Source of the DNA: Oscillospiraceae bacterium
Lineage (GTDB): Bacteria; Bacillota; Clostridia; Oscillospirales; Oscillospiraceae
Length of the DNA stretch: 64,000 bases
Reading direction: 5' to 3'
Assembly (NCBI GenBank): GCA_902779945.1
Contig: CACZDN010000027.1
Location: 1 to 64,000 of the forward strand
Below the pieces are notes generated by a model. It searched no databases, was not told the DNA's origin, and saw only the letters and a program-made list of their open reading frames with translations. Of this stretch, positions 52,702-61,532 are shown piece by piece; within the stretch, counting starts at the first letter, position 1; each line of letters begins with the position of its first letter. Both the position numbers and the translations under genes were made by a program.

Positions 52702-53353
52702 TTCGATCCTGACCGGGAGCTTTTCGGTCGGACAGTATCTGCTCAGCCTGCTCTTTGCCGGGCTGTGCGGCGTGATCACCGCACTTGTGCTGAGCCGCGA
52801 GAGCAATGCCACCCGCAGCTTTTTGAGCTCTCTGGTCGTGCTGCCGATCATCGTCACCACGGTGATTCTGATGGTCAACGACAACGTGGGCACCGGCATC
52901 GCCGTGGCGGGTGCCTTCTCGCTGGTGCGTTTTCGCTCGGCGGCGGGGAAAGCCAGGGATATATCCGCGATCTTCCTGGTCATGACCGCAGGTCTCACCT
53001 GCGCGGCCGGATACGGCGCTGTCGCGCTGCTGTTCACACTCCTCGCGTCCGGCGTCATGCTCCTGCTCTCCCGGGTTCCGATGAGCTGCGAGCGCTTTGT
53101 ACAGCTTCACATCACGGTTCCCGAATCGCTGCACTTTGCCGACGCCTTTGACGATCTGTTCGAGCAGTACACGAGGAGCCGGAAGCTCGTGAGGGCCAGG
53201 ACCTCCAATATGGGTAGTCTGTATAAGCTGGATTACAAAATTGAGATGAAAGACCCCGCCGCCGCGCAGGAATTTCTGGACGCCCTGCGCTGCCGGAACG
53301 GAAACCTTGAAATTGCGATTCTGAATGAAACCGAAGGAGGAGAAGAATTATGA
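52685..53353 (+). CDS. DUF4956 membrane protein
   Basis: 222 aa. GAAGGAGG lies before the ATG at 52685. Four or five membrane helices in the first 145 residues (LLSLLFAGLCGVITALVLSR; SLVVLPIIVTTVILMV) with the conserved segment GAFSLVRFRSAAGKARDI, then a cytoplasmic ferredoxin-like domain. Forms the membrane partner of the VTC polymerase. Overlaps the next gene by 4 nt. Confidence 0.92.
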   Translation: MSSIFSSILTGSFSVGQYLLSLLFAGLCGVITALVLSRESNATRSFLSSLVVLPIIVTTVILMVNDNVGTGIAVAGAFSLVRFRSAAGKARDISAIFLVMTAGLTCAAGYGAVALLFTLLASGVMLLLSRVPMSCERFVQLHITVPESLHFADAFDDLFEQYTRSRKLVRARTSNMGSLYKLDYKIEMKDPAAAQEFLDALRCRNGNLEIAILNETEGGEEL

Positions 53354-54879
53354 AAAAGTCTTTGAAGAACACACTGGTGTGCGCGCTCGCGCTCTTAATG
53401 CCGCTCGGGTGCACCGCCGCCCCGGCAAGCGCGGCGGAGAGTCTTCCCGCCGCATCTGTCTCATCGGAAGCTGTACAGTCAGCCGTGCCGGATGCCGCAG
53501 TCTCCGACCGTGACGCCTCGGGCGGCTACGACGTCTCCGCGGCGGTGGCGCTCTCCCCGGACGGCGATCTGACGGTCAGGTCGGCCGGTACCTATATCCT
53601 CTCCGGCAATTATGAGGGCATCATCGTTGTCGAGGCCGGCGGTGAGGACAAGGTCCAGCTCGTGCTGGAGAACGCGACGATCACCAACGAAAACGGCCCC
53701 GCGTTCTATGTCCGCAGCGCGGATAAGGTCTTTCTCACGGCAGCAGAGGGCACGGTCAATGTGATCTCCGACGGCGCGGATTATTCGCTTGCCGAGGAAG
53801 ATACGACGCTGGACGCGGCTGTTTTCAGCAGAGCCGATCTCACGGTCAACGGCTCCGGCAGGCTGACGATCAACGGCAACTGTAAGCACGCGGTCGTCTC
53901 CAAGGATGACCTCGTTGTCACGGCAAAGGATCTCGTCGTGAACGCGCAAAACGTCGGTCTGAACGGCAAGGACTCCGTCACGCTCTCGGGGGCGGCTGTC
54001 AGTATCACGGCGGGCAGCGACGGTGTTCGCGCGGAAAATGACACGGACGCGGGCAAGGGCTTCGTCTCTGTCACGGACTCAACGCTCACCATCGTATCCG
54101 GCAAAGACGGCATCCAGGCCGAGACGGTTTTCGCGGCGGAAAACGCGGACATCAGCATTACCTCCGGCGGCGGAAGCAGCGCGCACAGCGGCAGCACCGG
54201 GGAATCCTTCAAGGGCATCAAGGCCGGAGACGACATCACGATCAGCGGCGGCTCCTATCGTATCGACTCCCTCGACGACGCCATCCACACGGATGCCTCG
54301 ATCCTCATCGGCGACGGCGCGTTTACGCTCCTCAGCCCGGACGACGGCATCCACGCAGACGAAAAGGTTACGATCTCCGGCGGCACGCTGAACATCACGG
54401 CGAACGAGGGAATTGAGGGAAGCTATATTCTCATCAGCGGCGGAGACATCACGATCGCGGCCTCGGGCGACGGCATCAATGCGGCGCACAAGTCCTCTGC
54501 CCTTACCCCGACCGTGGAGATCACCGGCGGCTCCGTTTCCGTCACGATGGGCGCGGGAGACACCGACGGCATCGACTCCAACGGCAACATCATCATCAGC
54601 GGAGGAACGATCAGCATCAACGGCCCATCCGCCTTTGACTACGACGGCAGCGCGAGCTTCACCGGCGGGACGATCTACATCAACGGCCAGCAGGTCAGCG
54701 CGATCCCGAATCAGATGATGGGCCGCGGCCAGGGCGGCTTCGGCGGTCAGGGCGGCTTCGGCGGCCGGGGCGGCTTCGGCGGCCAGGGCGGCTTCGACGG
54801 CCAGGGCGGCTTCGGCGGCCAGGGCGGCTTCGATGGTCAGGGCGGCTTCGGCGGAGGCCGCGGGGGTGTACGCCCCTGA
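53350..54879 (+). CDS. Exported beta-helical carbohydrate-binding-like protein (DUF4353 type) with Gly/Phe/Gln tail
   Basis: 509 aa, probable lipoprotein (signal with MPLGC, Cys21). The body is a right-handed beta-solenoid of SDG-I-A and ISGGT-type rungs (GKDGIQAE, DDAIHTDAS, PDDGIHADE, GDGINAAH). The last about 55 residues are a low-complexity run of GGFGGQGGFDGQ units. Third gene of the VTC unit; proteins of this type accompany VTC/DUF4956. The tail resembles a cell-wall-spanning or self-assembling segment. Its role with polyphosphate is inferred only from the neighbourhood. Confidence 0.88.
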   Translation: MKKSLKNTLVCALALLMPLGCTAAPASAAESLPAASVSSEAVQSAVPDAAVSDRDASGGYDVSAAVALSPDGDLTVRSAGTYILSGNYEGIIVVEAGGEDKVQLVLENATITNENGPAFYVRSADKVFLTAAEGTVNVISDGADYSLAEEDTTLDAAVFSRADLTVNGSGRLTINGNCKHAVVSKDDLVVTAKDLVVNAQNVGLNGKDSVTLSGAAVSITAGSDGVRAENDTDAGKGFVSVTDSTLTIVSGKDGIQAETVFAAENADISITSGGGSSAHSGSTGESFKGIKAGDDITISGGSYRIDSLDDAIHTDASILIGDGAFTLLSPDDGIHADEKVTISGGTLNITANEGIEGSYILISGGDITIAASGDGINAAHKSSALTPTVEITGGSVSVTMGAGDTDGIDSNGNIIISGGTISINGPSAFDYDGSASFTGGTIYINGQQVSAIPNQMMGRGQGGFGGQGGFGGRGGFGGQGGFDGQGGFGGQGGFDGQGGFGGGRGGVRP

Positions 54880-54901
54880 TTTCGTCAGGAAAAAAGAAGG
54901 A

Positions 54902-54934
54902 GGACCCGGATCATGTTCCGGGTCCCCTTTTTAT
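54902..54934 (+). terminator. Terminator of the VTC operon
   Basis: GGACCCGGA / TCCGGGTCC stem with a 6-nt loop, followed by CCTTTTTATT. It stops 166 nt short of the converging kinase gene. Confidence 0.88.
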
Positions 54935-55100
54935 TGCTCCCCCAATCAATCCCTGAATCTGTTGGGGAGCCATTTTGCCATGCTTCGCGCTTGCCCCGTC
55001 AAGGGGCGGGCGAAGCGGCAATCAAATCATGATTGATCTGCCAGGCAGCAGGCCGCATCCTGATTCAAGATTTCATTGGCACATCAATAGCTTCCGGGAA

Positions 55101-56378
55101 TCAGCAAAGCGGCAGCTCCGCCGTCACCGTCAGGGAAATACCGTCCCCGGATTCCGCGTGGATCGTTCCCTTGTGCGCTTCCGTCACGGCCTTCGCGATC
55201 GCGAGGCCCAGGCCGAAGCCGCCGGACTCCGAATTGCGGGAACGGTCCTCCCGGGCGAAGCGCTCGAACAGCCGATCCGCGTTTCCCTTTTCCATGGGCG
55301 GCGTGCTGTTTTTGACAGTCAGTCGGGCAAGCCTCCCGCTCTTTTCCAGTCTGAGTTCCACCGTCCCGTTTTCCGGCGAATATTTCATGGCGTTATCCAG
55401 CAGGATGGAGATCAGCTTCGCGAGCGCCTTCTCATCGCCGTTCACCTGCAAATCGGGCGCGACGGAGGCGGAAAAGGTCTTGCCCTTTGAGAAAGCGAGC
55501 GACTGGAAGGACTGCGCGGTCTCGTCGACAAGCTCGGAAAACGAGAAGCCCTGCATCTGCAGCGCAGCGTTCTCTTCCTCCATTCTGGACAGGTAGATGA
55601 GATCTCCGGTGAGCTCCGTCAGCCGCTCCGTCTGTCTGCGGATATCCGTGATCCACTCGTTTTCTGCGTCCAGCTCGGACTCCAACACGTCTGCGTCGGC
55701 CCGGATGATCGTGATCGGCGTTTTCAGCTCGTGGCCGGCGTCCGTGATGAAGCGTTTCTGCTTCTCATAGCTCTCCGCGACCGGGCGCACGACCCGCCCG
55801 GAGAACACCAGCAGGAGCAGGAAAACCGCGAGGACGCCCACCGCGGAGATACCGATGCTGGCATACAGGAAGCTGCGGAAGGTCGCAAGCTCCCGCTGGC
55901 AATTGAGGAACACGAGCATGGTATCGCCGTCGCAGACTGCGCGGCAATAGCGGTATTCCTCCGCAAAGCCCTTTCCCCGCCCGGTGGCGTACACGCTCTC
56001 CGCAAGAGCCGCGGCTTCCTCCTCAGTCAGAGAGGCGAGGTTGTCCAGATTGATACGCGAGAGGCTGCCGTCGGAAAACCACGCCGTGAAAAAGCGTGAC
56101 TGGTACGCCAGCTCGCCGCTGCCGCCGCGTCTTCCGAGGAAGGGATTATTCTTCCCCTCGTTCGGCGGGATCAGCGGCTCCGGAGGCCGATCCTGCTCCC
56201 GAAACATCTGCCGGGGAAAGGCGCCTTTGTTTTCCGCAAGGATCTGCAGGGTGCTGTCGGCGTCGGAAATCAGGCTGCGGCGGTTGAGCACGTTGATCGA
56301 GCCGATCAGAACGAGCAGCACAAGGAATACCGCGACGATCGCCGCGGCGATGAGCTTTTTCCGGAGTCTGCTTATCAC
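55101..56378 (-). CDS. Two-component sensor histidine kinase
   Basis: 425 aa from a GTG at 56378 that overlaps the response-regulator stop (GTGA) with GGAGG 7 nt before it. The longer frame runs inside the regulator gene. Membrane helices at about 8-28 and 172-194 enclose an extracytoplasmic sensor rich in Arg/Pro. H-box DAGHELKTP (His216), N-box LISILLDNAMKYS, and G-boxes SGGFGLGLAIAKAV. Converges on the VTC operon and may control it. Confidence 0.93.
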   Translation of the reverse strand: MISRLRKKLIAAAIVAVFLVLLVLIGSINVLNRRSLISDADSTLQILAENKGAFPRQMFREQDRPPEPLIPPNEGKNNPFLGRRGGSGELAYQSRFFTAWFSDGSLSRINLDNLASLTEEEAAALAESVYATGRGKGFAEEYRYCRAVCDGDTMLVFLNCQRELATFRSFLYASIGISAVGVLAVFLLLLVFSGRVVRPVAESYEKQKRFITDAGHELKTPITIIRADADVLESELDAENEWITDIRRQTERLTELTGDLIYLSRMEEENAALQMQGFSFSELVDETAQSFQSLAFSKGKTFSASVAPDLQVNGDEKALAKLISILLDNAMKYSPENGTVELRLEKSGRLARLTVKNSTPPMEKGNADRLFERFAREDRSRNSESGGFGLGLAIAKAVTEAHKGTIHAESGDGISLTVTAELPLC

Positions 56379-57049
56379 GGCCGCACCTCCAGATAATAGC
56401 CGACGCCGCGCTGGGCTTTGATCTCGATATCCGCATCGATCCCCTTGAGCTTCTTTCGCAGTGTGGAGATATACACCCACACGATGTTCAGCTCCGCCTC
56501 GCTGTCATAGCCCCAGATGCGATCCATGAAGGTCTCGGTGGAGACCAGCTTGCGGGGATTGCGCATCAGCATCTCCATCATCTGAAATTCCTTCCCGGCG
56601 AGCTTCGTGCCGCCGCCCGGTCCGCTCAGATCGTAGCTTGCACAGTCGAGCGTGACCTTGCCGAAGGTAAGGGTCTTGTCCGGCTGAACGGACAGCACCC
56701 GCGTCATCGCGCGGATGCGGGCCAGCAGCTCCTTCATGTCGAAGGGCTTGGTCAGGTAGTCGTTGGCCCCGCTGTCGAGGCCGGCGACGCGGTCGTCGAT
56801 CTCCGCCCTGGCCGTGAGCAGCAGCACCGGCGTGCTGTCGCCGCTCCGGCGCATGCGCCGGAGCACCTCGATGCCGTCCAGCTTCGGCATCATCACGTCC
56901 AGGATTGCGCCGTCATAGTTCTCTGTCGATAGATAGTCCAGCGCGCTTTCGCCGTCATAGACGACATCGACGGAATAGTTGTTCTTGACCAGGATCGTCG
57001 AAACTGCTCTGGCCAGGGATTTTTCATCTTCGGCGTACAGAAGTCTCAT
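56375..57049 (-). CDS. OmpR-family response regulator
   Basis: 224 aa. The receiver has acidic pocket EDE at 7-9, phospho-acceptor Asp51 (GAILDVMMPK), LLTA and KPF. The C-terminal winged helix has LAGKEFQMMEMLMRNP and VYISTLRKKLKGI. Transcribed before its kinase with GTGA coupling. MITE-A copy 7 lies 82 nt upstream of its ATG. Confidence 0.95.
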   Translation of the reverse strand: MRLLYAEDEKSLARAVSTILVKNNYSVDVVYDGESALDYLSTENYDGAILDVMMPKLDGIEVLRRMRRSGDSTPVLLLTARAEIDDRVAGLDSGANDYLTKPFDMKELLARIRAMTRVLSVQPDKTLTFGKVTLDCASYDLSGPGGGTKLAGKEFQMMEMLMRNPRKLVSTETFMDRIWGYDSEAELNIVWVYISTLRKKLKGIDADIEIKAQRGVGYYLEVRP

Positions 57050-57131
57050 CAGGCTTCACCTCGTCTCAAGCATACCACAGACGGGCGAAAAAATCATCTG
57101 TTTTGTCAGGTACTTACCTTGAGAAAAGTAT

Positions 57132-57294
57132 AGGGCAGCACCGCACAATGCGCCTGCGGCATCTCCTGGAAAATTTGCGCCCTGATTTCGTCACTTATTC
57201 TTGAGGTACACAAAGTACATCTGCGAAAAAGCGCCTTTATCAGAACCCAAATTTTCTCAGGATCTGTTCTTGCCGAATTATGCGGTATTGCCCT
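57132..57294 (-). repeat. MITE-A copy 7 (163 bp, reverse)
   Basis: Ends AGGGCAGCACCGCAC / TGCGGTATTGCCCT, reverse orientation to copies 1-6. It lies between the response-regulator gene and the DUF1269-like gene; no other feature is visible in 57050-57310. Confidence 0.92.
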
Positions 57295-57310
57295 ATTGTC
57301 TGTTGAAGAT

Positions 57311-57937
57311 TTATTCCCCTTTTCCCAGACGGGAGAACCAGGTTTTGAGCTCTTCGCTCTTCCTGGCGACGGTCTCTTTAAATGCCTCAGACCGCTCTTC
57401 TCTCATTTTTTCTCTGGCCTCTTTCGCCATCTGCTTCTCCACTTCGCGGGCGTGCTCGACCTCGGCCGCGACCTCGGCCGCATCAAAGCGGATGATCGAA
57501 ACATCAAAGCTGTTCAGCTTCGCGGTGAGGGCCGTTTCATACTCCTCCTGGGCCAGCAGAATGATTGCCGTCTCACCATCGAGGATGCTGTCACCGGCCT
57601 TTTCCAACAGGGAGGTATGATCTGCCATGTCGCCTGCATCCACGGCGCCGCCGATCAGCATGCCCATACTGCCGCCCAGCAGAACGCCGAGCGGACCGCC
57701 GAGGATCCCGATCAGACTGCCGACCAGCCCGCCGGTGAAGGTGTCGTCACCCGCCGCCGCACCGTTTACGAAGCCGTCCATGATGTTGAGCGCGCCGTTC
57801 TCCTTCTTCACGATCACCGCCTGTGAGAGCGTGTAGTTGGCATTGGCAGGTTCCCGCTTCAACTGGGACAGCGCCTGATATGCTTCGCTCTCGACTTTAT
57901 AGTTTGCCAGAATCAAATTCTCTTTCATCTCAAACAT
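57311..57937 (-). CDS. DUF1269-like protein with glycine-zipper membrane segment
   Basis: 208 aa. A central Gly-rich hydrophobic region (TGGLVGSLIGILGGPLGVLL and GGSMGMLIGGAVDAG) resembles DUF1269/glycine-zipper proteins. The C-terminal third is a charged coiled coil (EVAAEVEHAREVEKQMAKEA). It follows hsp20 on the same strand after a terminator, and is probably a stress-related membrane protein. Confidence 0.72.
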   Translation of the reverse strand: MFEMKENLILANYKVESEAYQALSQLKREPANANYTLSQAVIVKKENGALNIMDGFVNGAAAGDDTFTGGLVGSLIGILGGPLGVLLGGSMGMLIGGAVDAGDMADHTSLLEKAGDSILDGETAIILLAQEEYETALTAKLNSFDVSIIRFDAAEVAAEVEHAREVEKQMAKEAREKMREERSEAFKETVARKSEELKTWFSRLGKGE

Positions 57938-57946
57938 CTCCCTCGC

Positions 57947-57979
57947 AAAAAAGAGCGCCCCGCGGTCCGCAGGGCGCTG
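57947..57979 (-). terminator. Terminator of hsp20
   Basis: Minus-strand AGCGCCC / GGGCGCT stem with a GC-rich loop, followed by CTTTTTTG. The DUF1269-like gene starts right after it, so read-through may occur. Confidence 0.8.
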
Positions 57980-57990
57980 AGCAATTCTGA

Positions 57991-58437
57991 TTATCCTTGA
58001 ATCTGAATGGTCTTGCGCTCCGGAAGCGCCACCGCCTTCTCCTTCGGGAAATCCAGCGTCAGGACGCCGTCCTCAAACCTGGCGTGAACGTCCTCTTCCT
58101 GAACATTCTCGCCGATATAGAAGCTTCTGGTCATCGAGCCCTCATAGCGTTCCTGATGAACGATCCGGCCCTTTTTATCCTTGCCCTCTTCTTCGAGGCC
58201 CTTGGAAGCGGTGATCGTCAGGTATCCGTTCTGAAGCTGCAGATCAATCTGATCCTTCTTGAAGCCCGGCAGATCGACTTTCAGCTCATAGCCTTCGTCG
58301 TGTTCCTTCAAATCCGTCTTCATCACGCGAGCCGCATGTTTCCCATACACCTTGTGATCCACATCGGATTCAAAGCCCCTGAACGGGAAGCCCATCCAGT
58401 CATCAAACAAACTCTCTCCAAAAATACTCGGTAACAT
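57991..58437 (-). CDS. Hsp20/alpha-crystallin small heat-shock protein
   Basis: 148 aa. The alpha-crystallin domain (about 38-140) has VDLPGFKKDQIDLQLQNGYL and the closing FEDGVLTLDFPKE. C-terminal KTIQIQG supplies the I-x-I motif for oligomerisation. Preceded by AAAGGAGG. A CIRCE operator and strong promoter lie about 90-130 nt upstream. It holds unfolded proteins in the cytoplasm. Confidence 0.95.
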   Translation of the reverse strand: MLPSIFGESLFDDWMGFPFRGFESDVDHKVYGKHAARVMKTDLKEHDEGYELKVDLPGFKKDQIDLQLQNGYLTITASKGLEEEGKDKKGRIVHQERYEGSMTRSFYIGENVQEEDVHARFEDGVLTLDFPKEKAVALPERKTIQIQG

Positions 58438-58527
58438 AAGTCATGCCTCCTTTTGCAATCTGTCACTGTTACCTGAGCAAGGGGATGGAGGTCATCCATT
58501 CGATCTTCGTTCCTTTGTTCGATTATC

Positions 58528-58569
58528 ATTATAGCACTGTTTTTAGCACTGTCAAGAGGAGAGTGCTAA
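58528..58569 (-). promoter_or_regulatory. hsp20 promoter with CIRCE (HrcA operator)
   Basis: Minus-strand TTGACA (58550-58555) and TATAAT (58528-58533), 16-nt spacer. TTAGCACTG-n9-GAGTGCTAA (58543-58569) is CIRCE with one mismatch, overlapping the -35. A second half-site TAGCACTG (58532-58539) lies at the -10. Confidence 0.92.
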
Positions 58570-58611
58570 ATCTCTGTGAACAATCCTTACATATTTTGTT
58601 AACGGCCATGC

Positions 58612-59541
58612 TCACAGCTTTGGCAGAAGGTCCCGGCGCTTTTGCAGGATGGCCTGTTTCTCTTCCACTTCGTGCTTGAGGGCCTTCATCTCATCGCTTG
58701 CGGTATCCTCCCGATACAGCAGCTCGATCAGCGCCTCCTGCTTTTCGATGATCGTGTTCTTGACCCTGGCCGTCGGCTCAAGATTCGCTGTGAGCTCCTC
58801 CTTCATCTCAGCGGCGTGCCGCTCAGCCTCCATGCGAAGCCGCTCGGTCTCCGCTTTGATGGCTTCCATCCTTGCGGTAATGCGTTCCGTTTTATAGATG
58901 ACCTCCGGATAAGCCTCCGCAAAGCGGCGGTGGAAGAAGGATCGGTCGCGCAGCAGCAGACGGACCTCTTTGTTGATCGCCTCGGTATCGTCGGCTTTGC
59001 TGTTCTCGACGCCGGTTTTTACCAGCTTCAGCACGAAGTGGGACATTCCATAGTCCGCGGCAAAGATACATGACAGAACAATTGCCAGGATCTCCCGCAG
59101 GCGAAGGCTCATGTGCCCGAAAAGCCGGAAGAGCAGCGGATTGAACAGCTCCACAATCAAAACGCCGCCCAGGCCGAAGAGAATCAGGTTCCCGATCCAT
59201 ACCCGGCCGTGAAGGTTCATCGGCTTTCGGCTGTAATCCCACCAGCGGGCATGGAAGCGTTTCTCAAGGACAAAGCTCGTCATATACTCGACGATGCCGC
59301 AAAGGATGAAAGATACAACGAATGTTGTCCCGACCGAGGATTCCAATGGGGCAAGTCCGTCGACGGCGACGGTGATCAACGCCGCACCGGAGCCATAGAT
59401 CGGCAGCCAGGGTCCGGTCAGGAAGCCGCGGTTAATGAAGCGATGGAACTCGAAATACTTCAATGTGACCTCGATACACCAGCCGAGAAAGGCGTACGCG
59501 AAGAACAGCAATATGAGATGAATCAGGTTTTCCGACGTCAT
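58612..59541 (-). CDS. CmpB-like putative ABC transporter permease family membrane protein
   Basis: 309 aa. The N-terminal part has about five helices with FLGWCIEVTLKY, NRGFLTGPWLPIYGSG and CGIVEYMTSFVLEKRFHARW(W)DYS motifs typical of PF06541. The C-terminal about 100 residues form a charged coiled coil. No ATPase or partner is near, so transport is not established. Confidence 0.85.
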   Translation of the reverse strand: MTSENLIHLILLFFAYAFLGWCIEVTLKYFEFHRFINRGFLTGPWLPIYGSGAALITVAVDGLAPLESSVGTTFVVSFILCGIVEYMTSFVLEKRFHARWWDYSRKPMNLHGRVWIGNLILFGLGGVLIVELFNPLLFRLFGHMSLRLREILAIVLSCIFAADYGMSHFVLKLVKTGVENSKADDTEAINKEVRLLLRDRSFFHRRFAEAYPEVIYKTERITARMEAIKAETERLRMEAERHAAEMKEELTANLEPTARVKNTIIEKQEALIELLYREDTASDEMKALKHEVEEKQAILQKRRDLLPKL

Positions 59542-59605
59542 GATCTGATCTCCCCGGCAGTCAGGTTTTTTCTTTTTTCCGCTGCTGTTTCGGTGCTTCG
59601 ATTTT

Positions 59606-60160
59606 TTATGGTGCTGCCCTCTCTTTCAGGTAATCCCGCAGGACCGCGAGACCGGGCTTCGGAACGCAGAAGCGCTCACGGTCGGTCTGTATCTCGTCCC
59701 AAACCTCATTCAGGTCAAACCATCGCACTTCAGAGACTTCGCTCTCCTGGAGCTTCAACTCCCCGATCGCTCCGTCATAAACATATACGTTTGCAAATTC
59801 ATTGTCACGGAACATGCGCCCGTGAAACTCTTTCTCGTACCGGAGTCTGAATGTCCCCGCAAAGCACAGCTGTTCAGGCTCCGCTCTGATCCCCAGTTCC
59901 TCCTCCAGCTCACGGATCGCTGACGGCAGCGGTTCGTCTCCGGCAGGGATATGGCCGGCTGAGGAGGTATCAAACATGCCGGGGAACGAATCCTTCTCCT
60001 CGCTCCGCTTTTGCAGAAGAATGTCATATCCGGTGTTTGAAGGGCGAACGATCCATACATGGCTTGTGCGGTGAGGGATGCCCTTTTGATGCGCTTCCTC
60101 CCGGGAAACCGTTTTCCCTGTCGGGAGGCCGTTTTCATCTACGATATCAAAATACTCCAT
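59606..60160 (-). CDS. NUDIX hydrolase (IPP-isomerase-like subgroup)
   Basis: 184 aa from the ATG at 60160 with GAGGGGGG before it. DENGLPTGKTVSREEAHQKG and HRTSHVWIV are the N-terminal signature of the YfcD/IDI-like group. NUDIX box: GHIPAGD..AIRELEEELGI, with Asp in place of the first Glu. It hydrolyses a nucleoside diphosphate linked to another group; substrate unknown. Confidence 0.9.
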   Translation of the reverse strand: MEYFDIVDENGLPTGKTVSREEAHQKGIPHRTSHVWIVRPSNTGYDILLQKRSEEKDSFPGMFDTSSAGHIPAGDEPLPSAIRELEEELGIRAEPEQLCFAGTFRLRYEKEFHGRMFRDNEFANVYVYDGAIGELKLQESEVSEVRWFDLNEVWDEIQTDRERFCVPKPGLAVLRDYLKERAAP

Positions 60161-60406
60161 CGTCTGCCCCCCTCGTTCTGCAAGCATTGAGACGATCCGC
60201 ATCATCTCAGATTCTCCCTCATTTTCCCGTTCTGCCAATTCTGGCGGTTGCTGCGCTTCTCACATCGCAGCTTCGCCACACTCCGCCGACTTCCTCGTTT
60301 TCCATCTTTATCCGCTTCTAATATAGTATCATTTCATGCTGTGCGCAAGCTGAAAAAGCAAAAACCTGTTGCGAATCCGTCTCCCGTACCGTGTAAGAAA
60401 ACGATT

Positions 60407-60566
60407 AAGGCAATACCGCATAATTCGGCAAGAGCAGATCCTGAGAAAAATTGGGTTCTGATGAAGATTTTTTTGCGGGAATACTTTGTGTATTGCAAGA
60501 AAAAGGCTCAAAATCAGAGCGCAATCTTCCGGGAGACGCCGACGGCGGATTGTGCGGTGTTGCCTT
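60407..60566 (+). repeat. MITE-A copy 8 (160 bp)
   Basis: Ends AAGGCAATACCGCA / GCGGTGTTGCCTT. The right end supplies the first two stop-codon bases of the adjoining SnoaL-like gene (TAA read on the minus strand). Confidence 0.93.
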
Positions 60567-60933
60567 AGTATGTGGAAGCGCGGGAGCTGCTGAGCTTCCA
60601 GCGCCCTTCTTCTTTTCTCAGGCTAAAGTCTCCCCGCAGACGCCAGCAGTGCTTCCCGCCGCCGTAAACGGCGGCCAGCACCCGGCTCTTGCCGATCATG
60701 CTTGCCCGATCGCCGGTCACTGTGACCTCGATGCTGTCATGCTCTGCCGCGTAGTAACGGAAGGTACCGTCCAGCAGGCCCTTCAAAAACGTCTCGGCAG
60801 ACTGCTTCACGCCGGTCATGTGCTGCAGCGTATAGTCCTCCGTCATCATGCCGCGCAGGCCGTCCGCGTCCTTCGCGATCATGCAGCGCCAGTATTCCCG
60901 GTACAGGCTGCGGATCATTTCCTCGTCATCCAT
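60565..60933 (-). CDS. SnoaL/NTF2-like protein
   Basis: 122 aa from ATG 60933. A cone-shaped NTF2-like fold is suggested by IRSLYREYWRCMIAKDADGL and DYTLQHMTGVKQSAETFL near the start and later strands VLAAVYGGGKHCWRLRGDFS. Related to DUF4440/SnoaL-like proteins in Firmicute stress operons. Ends exactly at MITE-A copy 8. It starts 1-2 nt after the acetyltransferase reading frame. Confidence 0.8.
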   Translation of the reverse strand: MDDEEMIRSLYREYWRCMIAKDADGLRGMMTEDYTLQHMTGVKQSAETFLKGLLDGTFRYYAAEHDSIEVTVTGDRASMIGKSRVLAAVYGGGKHCWRLRGDFSLRKEEGRWKLSSSRASTY

Positions 60934-60934
60934 T

Positions 60935-61521
60935 TTATTCCTTCTGCTCCGCCGGGTCAAGCATACGGATCACTTTTGCCGGGACGCCGCCCACGACGGC
61001 ATAGTCCGGCACGTCCTTCGTGACCACCGCGCCTGCCGCAACGACCGCATAGGCCCCGATCGTGACGCCGGGACAGATCGTGACGTTCATGCCGAGCCAC
61101 GCGTTCTTCTTGACCAGTACTTTTCCGTAGGTGTAACGGGTGTGCCGCTCGTTCATGTCATGGTTGATCGTGGCGATCCGCAGTCCCGGCGCGGCCATGG
61201 AGCCGTCCTCGAACTCGATCCCGCCGGAGAGGCCGAGAGAATGGCGGAGTGATTGATGAAAACGCCCTTTCCGAACTTGACCCGGTTCCCGAAATCGCAG
61301 AGAAAAGGGGTGAGGATCCGCACGTCGTCCAGCTTCCGCCCGAACAGCTCTTCCAGATAGCCCACACAGGCGGGATCGTCGGGCATCGTGGCGTTTGCCC
61401 TGGCGCAGAGTGTTCTGGCGCGCATCATTTCCTCCACGGCCTCCCGGAAATAGGGCTCCCGGGTATCCGTCGGCCAGCCCCGGTCCATCAGCTCGTACAC
61501 ATAGCCTTTTTCATAGTCCAT
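60935..61521 (-). pseudogene. Sugar O-acetyltransferase (maa/lacA type), frameshifted
   Basis: The 5' part (61521 to about 61235) has MDYEKGYVYELMDRGWPTDT, the maltose/galactoside acetyltransferase N-terminus, and FINHSAILSAS. The left-handed beta-helix continues in another frame as GGIEFEDGSMAAPGL, then NAWLGMNVTICPGVTIGAYA and VVGGVPAKVIR, ending at 60935. One base is missing near 61228-61236. Either a recent pseudogene or a sequence error. The catalytic His region (INHDMNERH) survives in the second frame. Confidence 0.85.
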
Positions 61522-61532
61522 CTGTTTTCACC

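Noticed and set aside
54700-54879. Frameshift explaining the Gly-rich tail of the solenoid protein
   Set aside because: The tail stays in frame with regular GGFGGQ/GGFDGQ units and a normal stop followed by a terminator, so it is a genuine low-complexity tail.
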